Program-made: the position numbers and the translations under genes
Shown here: positions 37,601 to 49,800 of the stretch, in pieces
Layout: each line of letters begins with the position of its first letter
Numbering within the stretch: the first letter of the stretch is position 1
The notes under the pieces: model-generated
What the model saw: the letters and a program-made list of their open reading frames with translations, nothing else
Databases searched by the model: none
What the model was told of the DNA's origin: nothing
From: Onchocerca volvulus
Lineage: Eukaryota > Nematoda > Chromadorea > Rhabditida > Onchocercidae
DNA length: 64,000 bases
Direction of reading: 5' to 3'
Assembly: GCA_000499405.2 (NCBI GenBank)
Contig: HG738140.1
Location: 8,149,560-8,213,559 of the forward strand

Positions 37601-40600
37601 AATAAACTTGTATTGAATTTGCATTTTGCAATATCCGATGTCTAGCGTAGAACATACAACCAATTTCACTGTATCCATATGAACATTATTGAAATGAACT
37701 AGTTCATTCATTAAAAATTGAAATTGTAAGTACAAATTAGTTTGTTCAGGAAAATGCAGAAAATATTAATATGCAGCAAGGAATAATTATCGATCTGCTG
37801 AAAGATGATAGTTATGGAATTCGGTCTGAAGCATGCAGACGAACATTATTTTTATTGAGCACTTATTTCGATACATTTCCTCTAGATTTTATCAAGCAAT
37901 GTTTGACGCAGGTAATTTGCGACATATAAAAACTCTAACATTTTCAGTTCATGTCCATGATAATTGAGGATTATCTTGAGTTATGCACGTAGTATAACTA
38001 GCGCAAGCAATTTGTTTCATTACTCTTTTTTGTGTAGTCTAATGATCAACAACTTGAGCATCTCATTGCAAAATGGCTTATCAGTATTGCTCAGAGTTCT
38101 ATGAATTAATATTACCAGTGCAATTTTCCTTCAGATTATTGATAATTTATCAGTGGATAGCAATGTTAACGTGAGGATAGCAGTTTACGAAGGAATGCGC
38201 GATCTTCTGCGTTGCGCAAGTGCTTTAAATGCTTGTGAACGGGCCCTTAAATGTCTCTTTGATAATAGAGGGATCAACGATCGTTGTGATCATGTTCGAC
38301 TGAATGCATTTCAGCTATTGAATGCGCTAGTGGGCCATCGTTTCATCAAAGTTTGTTCGTGTGAATTTTTTCTTTAAAAAAGTCAAATTGGCATAGATTA
38401 AAAAGAAAATATTCCCGATTTAAAGAGATTTAGATAATTGTTTATTAGTGAAAAAGTAATAAAAAAGCTGAATACATGCGAATCTCAGTTTTCGATAAAT
38501 AATATGAATGACAAATATTTTTTAGCTTAGTGAAGTGGTGAAGATGGATCGTATTTTGAAAGTATTTGCTCTTGAAGAATCTGACATCGTACGGAAAGAG
38601 GTAAATAAAATTATTTGAAATCATTGTAATGACGATGTCATTCTTATGTCTTTCTTTTCGAGATTGCAAAATTGTTGCTGCCATCCTATACGAAACCAGG
38701 ACTGAGTCCAGATGAAGTGATCCGTCGCATAATTGTTATGGGTCGAGAGAGTGAAATCGCTGCTCTGTCTTTCCATCATATAATTGTTGCTGAAAATTTA
38801 ATGACAATCGAGCATGCTGGTTGGTTTCATGTTTCGATCATCATATGAAAACATTGGAAACAACCATCTGAGTTCATAGAAAGTCTAAAGTTGTTAAAAG
38901 AGATGGCCCGGATAATACTTGATATTTATTCGCGTTTCATAATTGAATCTCGATGCTTATATTATTCTTTTAATTTTGCATATTTTTCATCAGTTCACCA
39001 TGCGAAATCACTGGTGCTAGCTATATATAAAGCACTACGTTCATTGAACGGAATCGATGGTTATGAAACAGATGAGGCGATGTCCGTTTGCTCGGACACG
39101 ACCACATGTGAAACATTCGTCGAACCAGTTCAAGATAAGCTCTGCAATCTACTTATTTGTATTAGTGTTCAAGTGCATCCTCTTCTAAAAAAAAAGACTT
39201 ATTATTTCAACTTTCTATTTCACCGCGATGTGAATATGATAGAGATTCGTTGATGTTTGAGATGACTGGAAAAATTACATAAAAGTTTTAAGCGATTGAA
39301 TAAACTGGAAGAACAACATAGTTTATATTGCCATTCGTTAATCAGGTCAACAAATGGCTTAAATGAAAATTTTTATGGCAATCTTTGTATGACCTCCCAA
39401 TTGATGTATGATCTGGTCCTAGCCTTATCCCTAGCGACATATGGACTCGATGTTTGGGCAAGTATAGAGATTTTGATGAATAAAAATGAGTCAGTCTTAA
39501 TTTGTGAAGAAGCTAGTTTATGCATAGTGAAATTAATTTTAATCAATTACAGATGAAGCAAGCGAAAAATTCAAGCTTTGGCATTCATCGCGTTTGCTGC
39601 TGAATTGTTTGGTAGTAATGTGGCTTCCACTACGTCTTATATTAGATGATAAAAAATATGTAAAGGAAAATGAGAATCTGCGTAGACTTCTCACTAAATT
39701 ATTCAAATTTGCATTTTTACATTATCGAGTAAGTAAAGATTGAAAGATTCCAGATTTAATAAATTCTTTCAATTTTACATTTGAGAGATTTTTCTAGAAG
39801 TGAACGTTTCTTTTTTGGAGTCGATGAAAGATAGAATATCGCTTAAGAATATCGCTTACTAGATAAGCATGATACTAGTCAAAATTGTTGGACATTCACT
39901 AAATTCTTAAGTCCAAAATTTTTTTTCCTGAAGTTCGGATTTAGGTATTTTTTAATATTGAAATAAACGACAATCTTTTTTAGAACGCGTCGATTTTGGA
40001 AGCAGTGATGCATTTGGGCAAAACTTTGGACGATTGGAAGGAAGGGAAAATATTAGTGTTGCAGGAATTGTTGCAAAGTTGTAGTTTAGATGATGAAAAA
40101 GCTACAGTTTACTTGGAAGCAGCTATCAGTTGGGATTTTTTAGCTCTCCTGAAGTTTATCGATGATGGTATGTGCACTGAAATTCAGATGTTTTTGAGAT
40201 CTTATTAGATTTTACTGATCAGGTTCTTTCAGCATTCGGAACTGTGAGACGAGAAATATACGGTGATAGTCCACCGAGGAAGCGTGATAAAAAATCGAAA
40301 ATTCCGAATGATGCTTTTAATCGGGTGAGGTTTCAGTCTATTTTCGAATTTTTTTTTTTTTTTTCTGATTATGGAAAATATTGTTTGCTGTTCACTGTTA
40401 TTAGTTTACTGCTCATTGTATCAGTTATATCTGGTTTCATATTTTGACTATTATGGCATTTGTAGTCCTTATTATATTTGGGCCGTATGATGAAGCAACC
40501 AGAAATAAAACATCAGCTGGAGCACAACTACATTGTTTATGTTTCCAGATATTGGAAGGTAAGAACGGTTTGTATAAGGCATCTGTAACAAATGAGCATG

Positions 40601-43329
40601 AAAGAAAATTAAAAACGAAGAATTTCTGCATTCATAATTTTATCATACGATAGTTTTTTTTTTTTCTCAGAACGAGCCAGAATTATTTTTTAGGCTCTTA
40701 CTTCATTAAGGCAGTTAATTATGGAAAATATTTTGCAAAAAAAACTTCGATTCTTTTCCTTTACTCTTACTTTCGGAAATATAATTTCTGGTATCCGTAT
40801 GCAGTATATTCTGGCTGTTATGGTTCTTACTGGCAACGAAAAGGTTTTCTTTTTTTTACTTGTCTTACATGAAAATAAAAAGAAGTTTGTGTTAAAAGTG
40901 ATGAGCTTAGAGGAGTTAATTTATTCTGATCGTCTTATTCTGGTGAAACCGAACGAATTTGAAATAAAACTTTCGGTGTTATTAAATTCTTCAGGTTGAA
41001 GTATTAAATTGAGAAAAATTGAAAGTGCAGGTGCATTATTAATTTAAAAAAAGACAACAATTCTTTTTTGATTTTGAATATTAAACCAATTTCTTGCATT
41101 TTCAGGATGATGAGGAAGAATTACTAAAAACTATGCAAGATGATGTAGACTGGTTAAAAGAGTCGATTATGCCACAATTTTTAGCTGATTTAACTGATGA
41201 ACAGTTGGATATGGTGATCCAAGTTTGCGAGGTAAAAAATTATGCGTAGTCAAAAATTGGTTAAAAAAATCTTTGAGAGATTTCTTTTTTGATTTAAATT
41301 AAATGATTTTATATTTTAAAAAATTCAATTTTAAGGAGGAATTCTAAATTTTTCATTTCAGGATAAAATTGAAAAAGCCCTTGAGATTTTTGCTTTAATC
41401 TAGTGTGTACGAAAAAGCAATTTCGTAGGAGCAAATAAGAGATGCATTTCAGACATACATCTGTTTATGGACGCAGCAGCTTAGAACATATAACACACCA
41501 CTTGCATTCCGATTAGCATTGTGTGATGTTCAGTGGATTGATAATATAAAAAAGAGTCGTGGTGCCGTTCAACTTCTTGCATCTGTGATAGAATTGTTCC
41601 GAAATTTGATTATTACTGCGGTGAGTTTTATGAAAATTATTATTTTCCTTATGTTTTCATTCCAAAAAAATAGAAAAGCGTGGGAAATATATAATTCTTT
41701 TTTTCTCAGGCTGTGAATAATGAATTGACAGAGGTAATAATGACAAGCCTGTCGATTTCTATTTCCAAATATGTAGCTGCCTGTTCAAAGTCTAAATCTG
41801 CGGATTTTGATTGTAAAGTACGATTTTTAATCTTTTCATTTTGCTTCTCAGTTTTTCTATAATTTTAATTGATTTTATCTTGAAATTATGCGAATTTTCA
41901 AATAAAATGAGATTGCATTTAAGAACTCGATCCATTTCTTAAAAACATACTCATTCATTACAGAAAACAGCAGAAACATGGCTTTCTATCTATAGCACTT
42001 TGAACAACTGCAGATTGCTAACGTTGGAAGTAATTGCTGGGCAAGCAAAAATTATTGCCGATTTTATTTTAAAAGAGTTTTTAGAAATCAATAAAAATGT
42101 ATTGGTTTAGTTTAAAAATGAATTTTATAAATTCAATCCACACTTTAGTATTGTAATTTAAGATCTTCTCTTTTCATGTAAATCTAATCTATTCCTGATT
42201 AATTTTTCCTTCTTTTTGTTCTTAAGATGAACATTTTTAGATTAAAATTTTAAATTATTTGGCTATGCTATAGAAAATGTATGCTCCGTTAGATTTTTTT
42301 CTTAAGCTACTTTCTGCAAGGCAGAAATTTTCGGAAGTAATCAAATTTTTAGACAAGTTTTCAATAATCTATTGTAATTGCATTAATTTGGAATGGTATT
42401 TTAGACGGGGATTATTCAGAGACCATTCGATTCATGCTCGGAAATTAATGAAGTAATTGATTTCTGGGTTAACAAAATATTGCTAAAGCACCGACTGTTG
42501 CGATGGTAACTCATTTTCTCAATTTCATTTTTTTAGTAGTTACAGTTTTATATCTTGACCCATAAGCGAGATTCCTCTTTTCTTCATCTTTCAAATATGA
42601 TTAAATTTCTAACATGTTAGAATTATTTTGAAACGAATCACTGTGAAATCATTAAAAGATGAGACCAGTATTCTTGGACTGTATCATAATGGTTTTGACA
42701 ATTTTTTGAAATAATTGTCTCAGCTTATCTAAACAGATGAAGAATATTCTCTGATTTTATCCGCCAAAGCGGGGGTTTAATAATATATATAATAGATTAA
42801 TAGAGCATTCATTATGTGCTTTTTAAACTAGAGCATTCATTATTTGCTTTTTATAGTTCCGTACTTGTGTATCTCAAGGATCAAATTGAAAATCATATCT
42901 TATTTGCAATTACTACTCAAGAAGATGAAATCTATTGGTATTTTTTTTTTCTTTCATCAGAAAAAGAAATTGCTTTAAAGATGACAGATTTCTTAAAGTA
43001 CTTAAAATTCATTAATACCCAATATAATTAATAGAAGAAATGGTCGGTGGAATTCAGTGAAATTTTTAGGGATCATATTTTTTATAAACATAAATTTTGC
43101 CTTCTTAAGGACTATTTTCAGTTATGGAGCGGTAATCCAGTTTCTATTGCTTCTTCGAAGCTCAGCAAAGAAGATTACAGATAAATTAGTTAACAACAGT
43201 ATGCGGAAAAGCAGGGACTTGTATGAAGCATGTGTGGAGATGTTGGATGAGAAGTTACGCGGATTAAGTTATAAATATGAAAAAAATGAAATGTTTTTGC
43301 ACATGAATGATGTTTTTAAAGAACTGTAA
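34662..43329 (+). CDS. capg-2: Condensin II complex subunit G2 (NCAPG2/CAPG-2)
   Basis: A HEAT-repeat, kleisin-associated subunit of condensin II, acting in mitotic chromosome condensation in the nucleus. Exons: 34662-34710, 35144-35367, 35610-35720, 36082-36176, 36329-36470, 36727-36816, 36989-37066, 37750-37911, 38135-38350, 38526-38600, 38663-38819, 38994-39172, 39293-39461, 39553-39728, 39984-40167, 40233-40324, 40466-40558, 40694-40843, 41106-41231, 41453-41620, 41710-41817, 41964-42098, 42274-42336, 42405-42505, 42857-42937 and 43122-43329. They sum to 1,144 codons in frame, 1,143 residues, the usual NCAPG2 length. Family-like parts are NLWRCLKAANETVRFNACCL, LLKDDSYGIRSEACRRTLFL, SVDSNVNVRIAVYEGMRDLL and the CERALKCLFDNRG / DHVRLNAFQLLNALVGHRFI block, all HEAT-type helices. 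The N-terminus (MPRKRVDQRATRNRPA) and PRKRDKKSKIP near the middle are basic and could be nuclear signals. All junctions are GT-AG and phase-consistent. An extra exon-like stretch at 41362-41403 would end the protein early and is left out. One exon and its following intron recur at 54.8-55.5 kb. Confidence 0.9.
36989..37665 (+). repeat. Duplicated block B, source copy in the condensin gene
   Basis: This covers the whole exon 36989-37066 and the first 600 bases of the following intron. It matches 54832-55514 with very few differences in the intron part. The block ends at ACATACAACCAATTT in both copies. Confidence 0.9.
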
Positions 43330-43636
43330 AATTATTTCTCTTGTAAACATTATTTTTAAGTTTTTAGATGTGAAATATTCACATTTTTGGTTATACTACT
43401 TTATTTAAAAAATAGGAAATTATCTTTAAAGTGATTGCAAACAGTGGCTTTTACTTATGTCTCTTTAAGAAATCGCAAACATTCGTTTTAAAACATCATA
43501 ACTAAATATTTCTCGCTTCCATAGCGTTTTTCCTTAATAACATTGTAATTTGTTATCTCAATATAAATACATAAATTAGTAAGCATAAATTGATATAAAT
43601 TAATAACCATACATATGAATTAATTAGCATGAATTA

Positions 43637-43642
43637 AATAAA
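43637..43642 (+). terminator. Candidate polyadenylation signal AATAAA
   Basis: AATAAA lies about 310 bases downstream of the condensin stop codon, just before AGATAAATCC. It is the clearest hexamer in this flank but is unproven, since such strings are frequent here. Confidence 0.3.
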
Positions 43643-43761
43643 GATAAATCCTAAGCATAGATGAAAAGGAATACTGCAATCGGATGCATGACATTTGTTA
43701 ATTCTTTCAATTACATATATATATGGAGGATATAAATACAAAGCATGTAAATGAAATTCGT

Positions 43762-43795
43762 CATGAAGAATGGAAATTTCTTTTCATTCTTCATG
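43762..43795. repeat. Perfect 11-base inverted repeat (hairpin)
   Basis: CATGAAGAATG (43762-43772) pairs with CATTCTTCATG (43785-43795) across a 12-base loop. It lies in the 3' flank of the condensin gene. It could be a transcript 3' structure or chance. Confidence 0.6.
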
Positions 43796-43978
43796 CTTCT
43801 ATTAGTGGAAATTGTTTAAAAAGATCTGGAAAAGATTATGAATTAAAGCCTTACAATTATTTTTCCTCACGTACTATATGAAAAGATGCAAGAATTCCTC
43901 AAAAAATATCAAAAATAAAAAAAAGAAATATCGAGAAAACTATCAAATATAAAAAAAAAAATTTTTTTTTCCCGCAAC

Positions 43979-44015
43979 GAAATTTTGAATTTTCGTCCCG
44001 CGAAATTCAAAATTT
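43979..44015. promoter_or_regulatory. Imperfect palindrome round CCCGCGAAA, candidate promoter element
   Basis: Near-symmetric arms (GAAATTTTGAATTTTCG and CGAAATTCAAAATTTTT) enclose TCCCG. The core has CpG-rich CCCGCGAAA, and CCCGCAACGAAA lies just upstream (43971-43982), both standing out from the AT background. The position is about 270-300 bases upstream of the ATG at 44285. The motif recalls E2F-type sites, but that is inference. Confidence 0.35.
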
Positions 44016-44284
44016 TTCTGCCAAATACCTATACAACAAAAAAAAAACTAAGTTTTCTGATTATTTTTGTGGTTTGGTTTCGGGTGTGGTATAGTTTTTT
44101 CTTTTCTATGTCAAGGGTTTCGGTATTGATAAATGTGACCTGAAGGGTATTTTCGTCCGTTCAGTTGTAATGTATAGTAGTAGAAAAGAGCAAAATATCG
44201 GACAGGGCGTTCTTAAATAGAATGTATAATGATTAGGAAGACATAACAATTAAAACGTTTCTGATAGTAGCAGTACTGTTGCGG

Positions 44285-44538
44285 ATGTTAGAAGACTACA
44301 ACGACGAAATATTACAGCTGTTTGCTAATATTAGGGAAAGTTCCCAGTCGAGTTCGGGATGTTCTGGTGGATCAGATACCGGTAATAATAGTTTACGTCA
44401 ACAACATTTAGGTGGTGCTGTTTATATATCAGCTTGTGAAACAAAATTGGATACTATTGTTTTCATGCATAAGTGGAATATTGTACAATTTTGGGCGCAA
44501 CTAGAATTGTCATCACTGGGTGATTTCATCGATTCAAG
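44285..44538 (+). CDS. First exon of a possible MATH-domain protein (partial)
   Basis: An 84-codon frame from ATG 44285 to a donor AAG|GTTACT at 44538/44539, ending in phase 2. It begins acidic (MLEDYNDEILQLF), has a Ser/Gly-rich linker, then a hydrophobic/aromatic end: FMHKWNIVQFWAQLELSSLG followed by DFIDSR. The W-x-I-x-x-F pattern with LG-x-F/I-x-S about 12 residues later resembles the first strands of MATH domains as in SPOP-like BTB/MATH adaptors, and an exon boundary near that point is usual. No matching downstream MATH or BTB exon was found to the right edge, so either the intron is very long or the identification is wrong. The composition is clearly protein-like. Confidence 0.45.
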
Positions 44539-46639
44539 GTTACTGTAGTTGTGCTAAAATTATTATTTACAGTAGATTCAAAGTTATGTTACAATTAAAG
44601 TTTTATGTGCGCACGTAAATAATAGTAGTTGCTGTAAAAACTAATACTAATTTTTGCATGTCTATTAAAAGTGATATCATTTAGAGAAAAATTATTTTTT
44701 GTTGTAATATATTCGATGCGCAGTATATGAGTGAAAATTTTTAAACTTGCTTTAGAACTGCAAAAAATCACTTTCCACTTAAAAAGAAATTTTTGACAAA
44801 TGACCGACTGTAGATCTATATGTTAAGTTCAATATCTATAAAAATTTGTGGGTATAAAACTCTTCCTGTTTATGTGCAATTGATTGATCTGTTGTCTGCT
44901 ATATATATATATAGTATATCATCATTAACCTGTTCTTGATCCTTTGGCTCAGAGAGCTTTTCTTTTTTTTTTTTCGGTGAGAGTTATTTTGCAATTTCTA
45001 TATAATTTTTTGCAGCATTCAACATGCTGCCAGAGTGTTTATGCGCAGAGCTTGTTTTTTACAACACTACACATAATACAATGCTTTTTATAAATTAATA
45101 CATTTTTTAGCGTGTTTGGTTCTACAGATCATGATTATCGTTTTCTCAACAGAATTCGTCTCTATCACACAAGGCACAAAAAACCTCTCCATACCTAGTG
45201 ACTGACTGAGCTGAATCATAATAGTAAGAATCAATCTCCAATGCAACCAGACTAAAAATCAAATTACAAACTATCAGATTTTTTCCTCAACATTAGAAAT
45301 ATGCGCTTTCTCTTTATCCTTTTTCCACTTAACCAGACTGAATTAAAGCAATGCGTGTATATAATAAAAAACTATATAAAAATATGCTCGTCTTCTAATG
45401 CAATTTATGTCAAAATTTCAAAGCAATAAGAACTTTCGAAAATCCAAGACATCTATATAGAATAGCTGGAGTCGACCACAAGAAGCGTGGCTGTGTAGAG
45501 TTAGTTTTAAATAAAATTATCTGAAATGAAATTCATTCATGTAGATCAAAGCACAGCTAAAACAAGAAATTAAAGTGACCTGAAATTTGTTACTGTATAT
45601 TAAATCTAAACAATTGATTATTTTCATCAGTTACTATTATCCTTAAAATATACTACTTATAATTTCCCATTCAGAACTTTTAGGTTATCAAATGGCAATG
45701 GAAGTGGGCTTTTAATCTGGCTTCTCTCAAATGAAAAAATATGCTTGATTTTATTGGTGTTGAACACTGGCTTATGTAGCGATGAAATCAGAATTGATCG
45801 GAACTTCAAATTATATACAGCCTACAAATTATTTGTTTTAAGCACGTGAAAGATTGTTGTTTTTTACTCTATTTCTTCTTTTTTTTTTTAAATTTATCTC
45901 ATTTTTATATGCAGTCAGCATTATTTTAAAAATATTAATATTGTAAGATGTTGTTGTTCACAGTATAGGTACAGAAACTCTATTTTCTACTTTCTTTCAT
46001 TAATACCACGCGAATAAATGCAATTTCGATATCTTCTGAATTTTGTTGAAAACACTGAAGTTCACTGCAAAATCGAATCATTCTATTTGATTATATTAAA
46101 TATAATAAAAAAGGAGAAAAAATATGGAAAAAAGGAAGCAATTACTATGAATTTGATCTATAAATAGATTAAATTCATAAATTTTCCTTCATTATCTTTA
46201 TCTTTATCTTTTTCGCATTCTTTCTAGTACGTCTAAAATTTGTATTTATGACCAAGAATAATGCATTTCAACTTTAATTTCAAATTAGAACATACAGTAG
46301 GCGCGCTCAATACTTGGTACAATTTTTTTTAAATCAAAAAATATTTTCATTATCCGAACTCATCATTTTTTGCGACAAATAAATGCAGAGAATTATCTAA
46401 ATATTATCGCTAATAATGATAAAAATTCACATTTTTATCAGTTGTTAATAACAGAATCTTTTTATTTAATCCTATTCACTATTAATGATTAGTTTTGCTA
46501 ATTAAAATATCGGGAAAATACTTGAAATATCATAGAATCATTTCTAATCTTTTATTGTGATGAAATATCCATGATTAATTTTTGATGTACTATATCTCCG
46601 AAACACAGAACGAATATAAAAACTTTTTTTTAAATTTAT
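44539..46639. other. Intron or intergenic, repeats only
   Basis: No further exon of the gene starting at 44285 was found. Around 45340-45480 there is another diverged module of the AAATTTCAAAG dispersed repeat (AATGCAATTTATGTCAAAAT followed by TTCAAAGCAATAAGAACTTTCG). A TA-rich microsatellite (TATATATATATA) lies near 44900. Confidence 0.5.
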
Positions 46640-46890
46640 TCGTACTTATAAAGAAAGTATAAGCAAATCTTTCTGCTTATACTTTGGTGGCTCAGGGCAT
46701 TCCTGAGCATCTAAATAAAATTTCCTTAATTTACAGTAATTGTGAAAACTTTTTTATTTCCAATCCAAATTTTGAGGGTTGTTGTAAAGTTATTATTCTT
46801 TATGACAGATTCCAATTGATGTTACGGAAACAATTCAATGGATTCTCATCCGAAATCTTAAAATGACGCACATGATGAAGTAAAAAAACA
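46640..46890 (+). repeat. Dispersed repeat, inverse partner at 60070-60345
   Basis: Over about 250 bases this matches the reverse complement of 60070-60345. Shared landmarks in order: AAAGAAAGTATAAGCAAAT, GGGCATTC, CTAAAT(A/G)AAATT, GGTTGTTGTAAAGTTAT, AGATTCCAATT, CAATT(C/T)AATGGATTCTC and CGAAATCT(T/C)AAAATGACG(C/T)ACATGATGAA. Within this copy, AAAGTATAAGCA (46654-46665) pairs perfectly with TGCTTATACTTT (46674-46685) over an 8-base loop. The family is unknown. Confidence 0.75.
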
Positions 46891-49800
46891 GCTGACATAG
46901 GATTTCTCTGGAAAACCAACAAAATATTTTTGCAAAACATCGAACAAATGGAGAAAAGATGCTAGAAAATAACGGAATAATGCTTAAATTTTCATTATTA
47001 TAATTAATAGTTGATATTTATACTCCTTCAAATTATCCGTATCGAAGAACTTAATTTTAAGGATACTGAATAATGGAAGATATATTGCAGTGAATAATTA
47101 TGTGGTTATGTTTTTGAATTAATTTAAATTGTTTCATATAATTTTCATTTTCATTTATGTTAAAATTATTTAGAACAATAAAATGGGAGAAGGAAGAAAA
47201 AACATTAAATTCATTTAAAAAAAGTAACAATTTCGATCGTTGCATACGGATTGATGAGAATAAATTGGAAATTTTCGGCAATCAAAAAGAGCTTCATGTT
47301 CGCAAAACTCTGTCAGTATCGATTCTGTGAAATATCTCATTGAAGGGTGTACATTGGGGCGATCAATACTGTAGTTTGCCACTTGAAATGCAATTTCCGA
47401 GAGGTTTTCTATCTGCTGATAAGCTAACTTATTATACAAATTTATAGAAAAAATATATGCTCACAAAAAGTGACATAATGGAAATTATAATTTCATCCTT
47501 TCATACAAAATTTACCTACTCATTAAATTATCGATAGTTTGAACTTCTTGGCTCAATTTCGGGATGATTGATTTCTTATGCATTAGCAACTGTTGCTTAT
47601 TTAATGAAATGTTAAGATTTAACTTCTGATATCAATTCCTATTATTCATAAATAAGAATTCCTTTAATTGATAATGTCTAATCAAATGCTGTCTTGGTCG
47701 CAGAGAAGTAAGAGAAAGTTTATCATCTGAAATTTTCTAAATTTTACACAAAATCTAATCAATACTAGAAATATCGCATAATTGTATTCACATCAATCAC
47801 AAGTATGACACGTGAGATACGTTTATGTTTCCTTATTCCATAATTCATCATCCTTGTTAAGAAGGTGGATTGCATCTCCGTTTCTCAATATATGATTGAC
47901 CATTTCGGCATTATATCTTTTCCGTTTCTTTTCCATATATATGTTTGATTCATCATTCTGTGTCTGAAGTTACTTTTTCATAAATTTCAAGATAATTATG
48001 GTTAGTGAAATTCATAATTTTGATTATTTCCTTTTAAAAAAGAAAAAGAGACCCACCGGGAAATAATATACACTTACCTGATGCTCGTGACTTTCTGGCA
48101 AACTTTCCAGTAACTTTTCCATTATTTGATCCTTTAGACATAACTGAAATCTATATTGTTGAAAAATATCGTTGCTTAAGAAAACTATATTATATGATTG
48201 TTCTGATTTAACAAAAATAAAAAATAAAAAAGCAAATGAAATGATTTTACAAAAATTTATCAACTAAACTATCATATTATTTAATTCTTGATATCAATCT
48301 AATCAAAATTTAATCAAAATTAAAAAATTAATGTATTTTATAAAGTAACACGTCATAACTTTTTACACTATATATTTCATCAGGATTTAATGCTATGTAA
48401 TCAACTATTGATCATTCTTCTAACTAGTCTTTTGACTGATAATTTAGCGTTAAGCGAAAATAAAATGTCAACAAGTCATGCCAAAATATCAGCTGTTAGT
48501 TGGATAAATTAAATTGAATGAAATTCTAGCATTTTCCCTTTTTTTTTTTTTTTTTCCAAAAAATACCATAAAGAATGAAAATAACATAAAAATATACCTT
48601 TTTATTGTTAGAGATGTTGAAACAGCAAAATGTTGAGAACAAAAATATAATATAGTAAAAATGCTTCATTCCTTTGTTATCGATTATTTGTCGCTAAAGA
48701 CAGTTAAAATAATAATTATTATTTTTCGTTGTCATTACACTAATTTATTCAAGTGCATAAATTTAAAATAGAAAGAAAAGAAATTTAAAAATGGAAGTAA
48801 TTACTGTGAGGAAAATTACCATAATTGTTTGTTTTTTGAAATTACTTTCAACTTTATTCAATAAATAATAAATGCATTATTATTTTATATTCGATCAAAA
48901 TACATTGCTAAAATAAAGAAGAAAAGAGAAGAAAATATTAGAATTTAAATGATTTCATTGGAAAAAATTGCATTCACAATGACATTGATAAAACAAATAA
49001 TGGTAGGAAGAATTTGCATTGGGATTGAACTTTCATCATCCGCATAAAAAAAAGAAATTTGAAGTATTACAAGCAGGTTTAAAATCATATAAAATGAATA
49101 GAAGTAAATGAAAAACTCAAAAACTTGAAAAATTATAGTCTAATCCCAAGAGATTTTTGACTGAATAACAAAAGACAAAGCACAAACAAACAGGAGAGAT
49201 TTATGCAAAAAATTTTTAAACAAAATATTAAAGGCAAGTAACAATGAAAAGAGTATAATTTTTAATTGGATATTATGCTGAAAACTCCTACAATTAGTTT
49301 AGTTTTACAGAAGTGAATGATGATGATGAAAGAGAGAAGATTCATTTATGAGATGACAATATTAATATGAATCATTAATCATTCTTAAAAGACTTCAATG
49401 TCTAGAAACCTTTTCTTCGAAACGCTAATGTTGAATTACAATGCAGATTTTTAAAAAATTTAATGAAACAAAAGTGACACATACGATTTCTTGTTTTACT
49501 GTTTAATTGAATGGAGCGAATAACGAACAAGTTAATTCAACTTTCATGGCATTATGATTATTTTCAGAAAATATCGATTGATCATGTTTGGTAATAAGTG
49601 ATAATTGGATTTTAGTGATGCCAATAGTGGAAAATGACATGGAATAATTTTGGATAATTCACAATTTTTACAATTGAGAAGATTTAATCTGATAAATATT
49701 TGAAAAACTATGAATTTTCAGTTAATTGAATAGTTATTCTTCAGTAAGTTAAAATAACTTCAGGCCATAAGAAATAATTGAAATTTGCCTGAAGTTAGAA

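Noticed and set aside
39453..39470. TGG|GCAAGT as another GC donor in the condensin gene
   Set aside because: Although it matches the GC-donor consensus, the phase is wrong. The canonical GCAA|GTATAG donor four bases later joins in frame to 39553.
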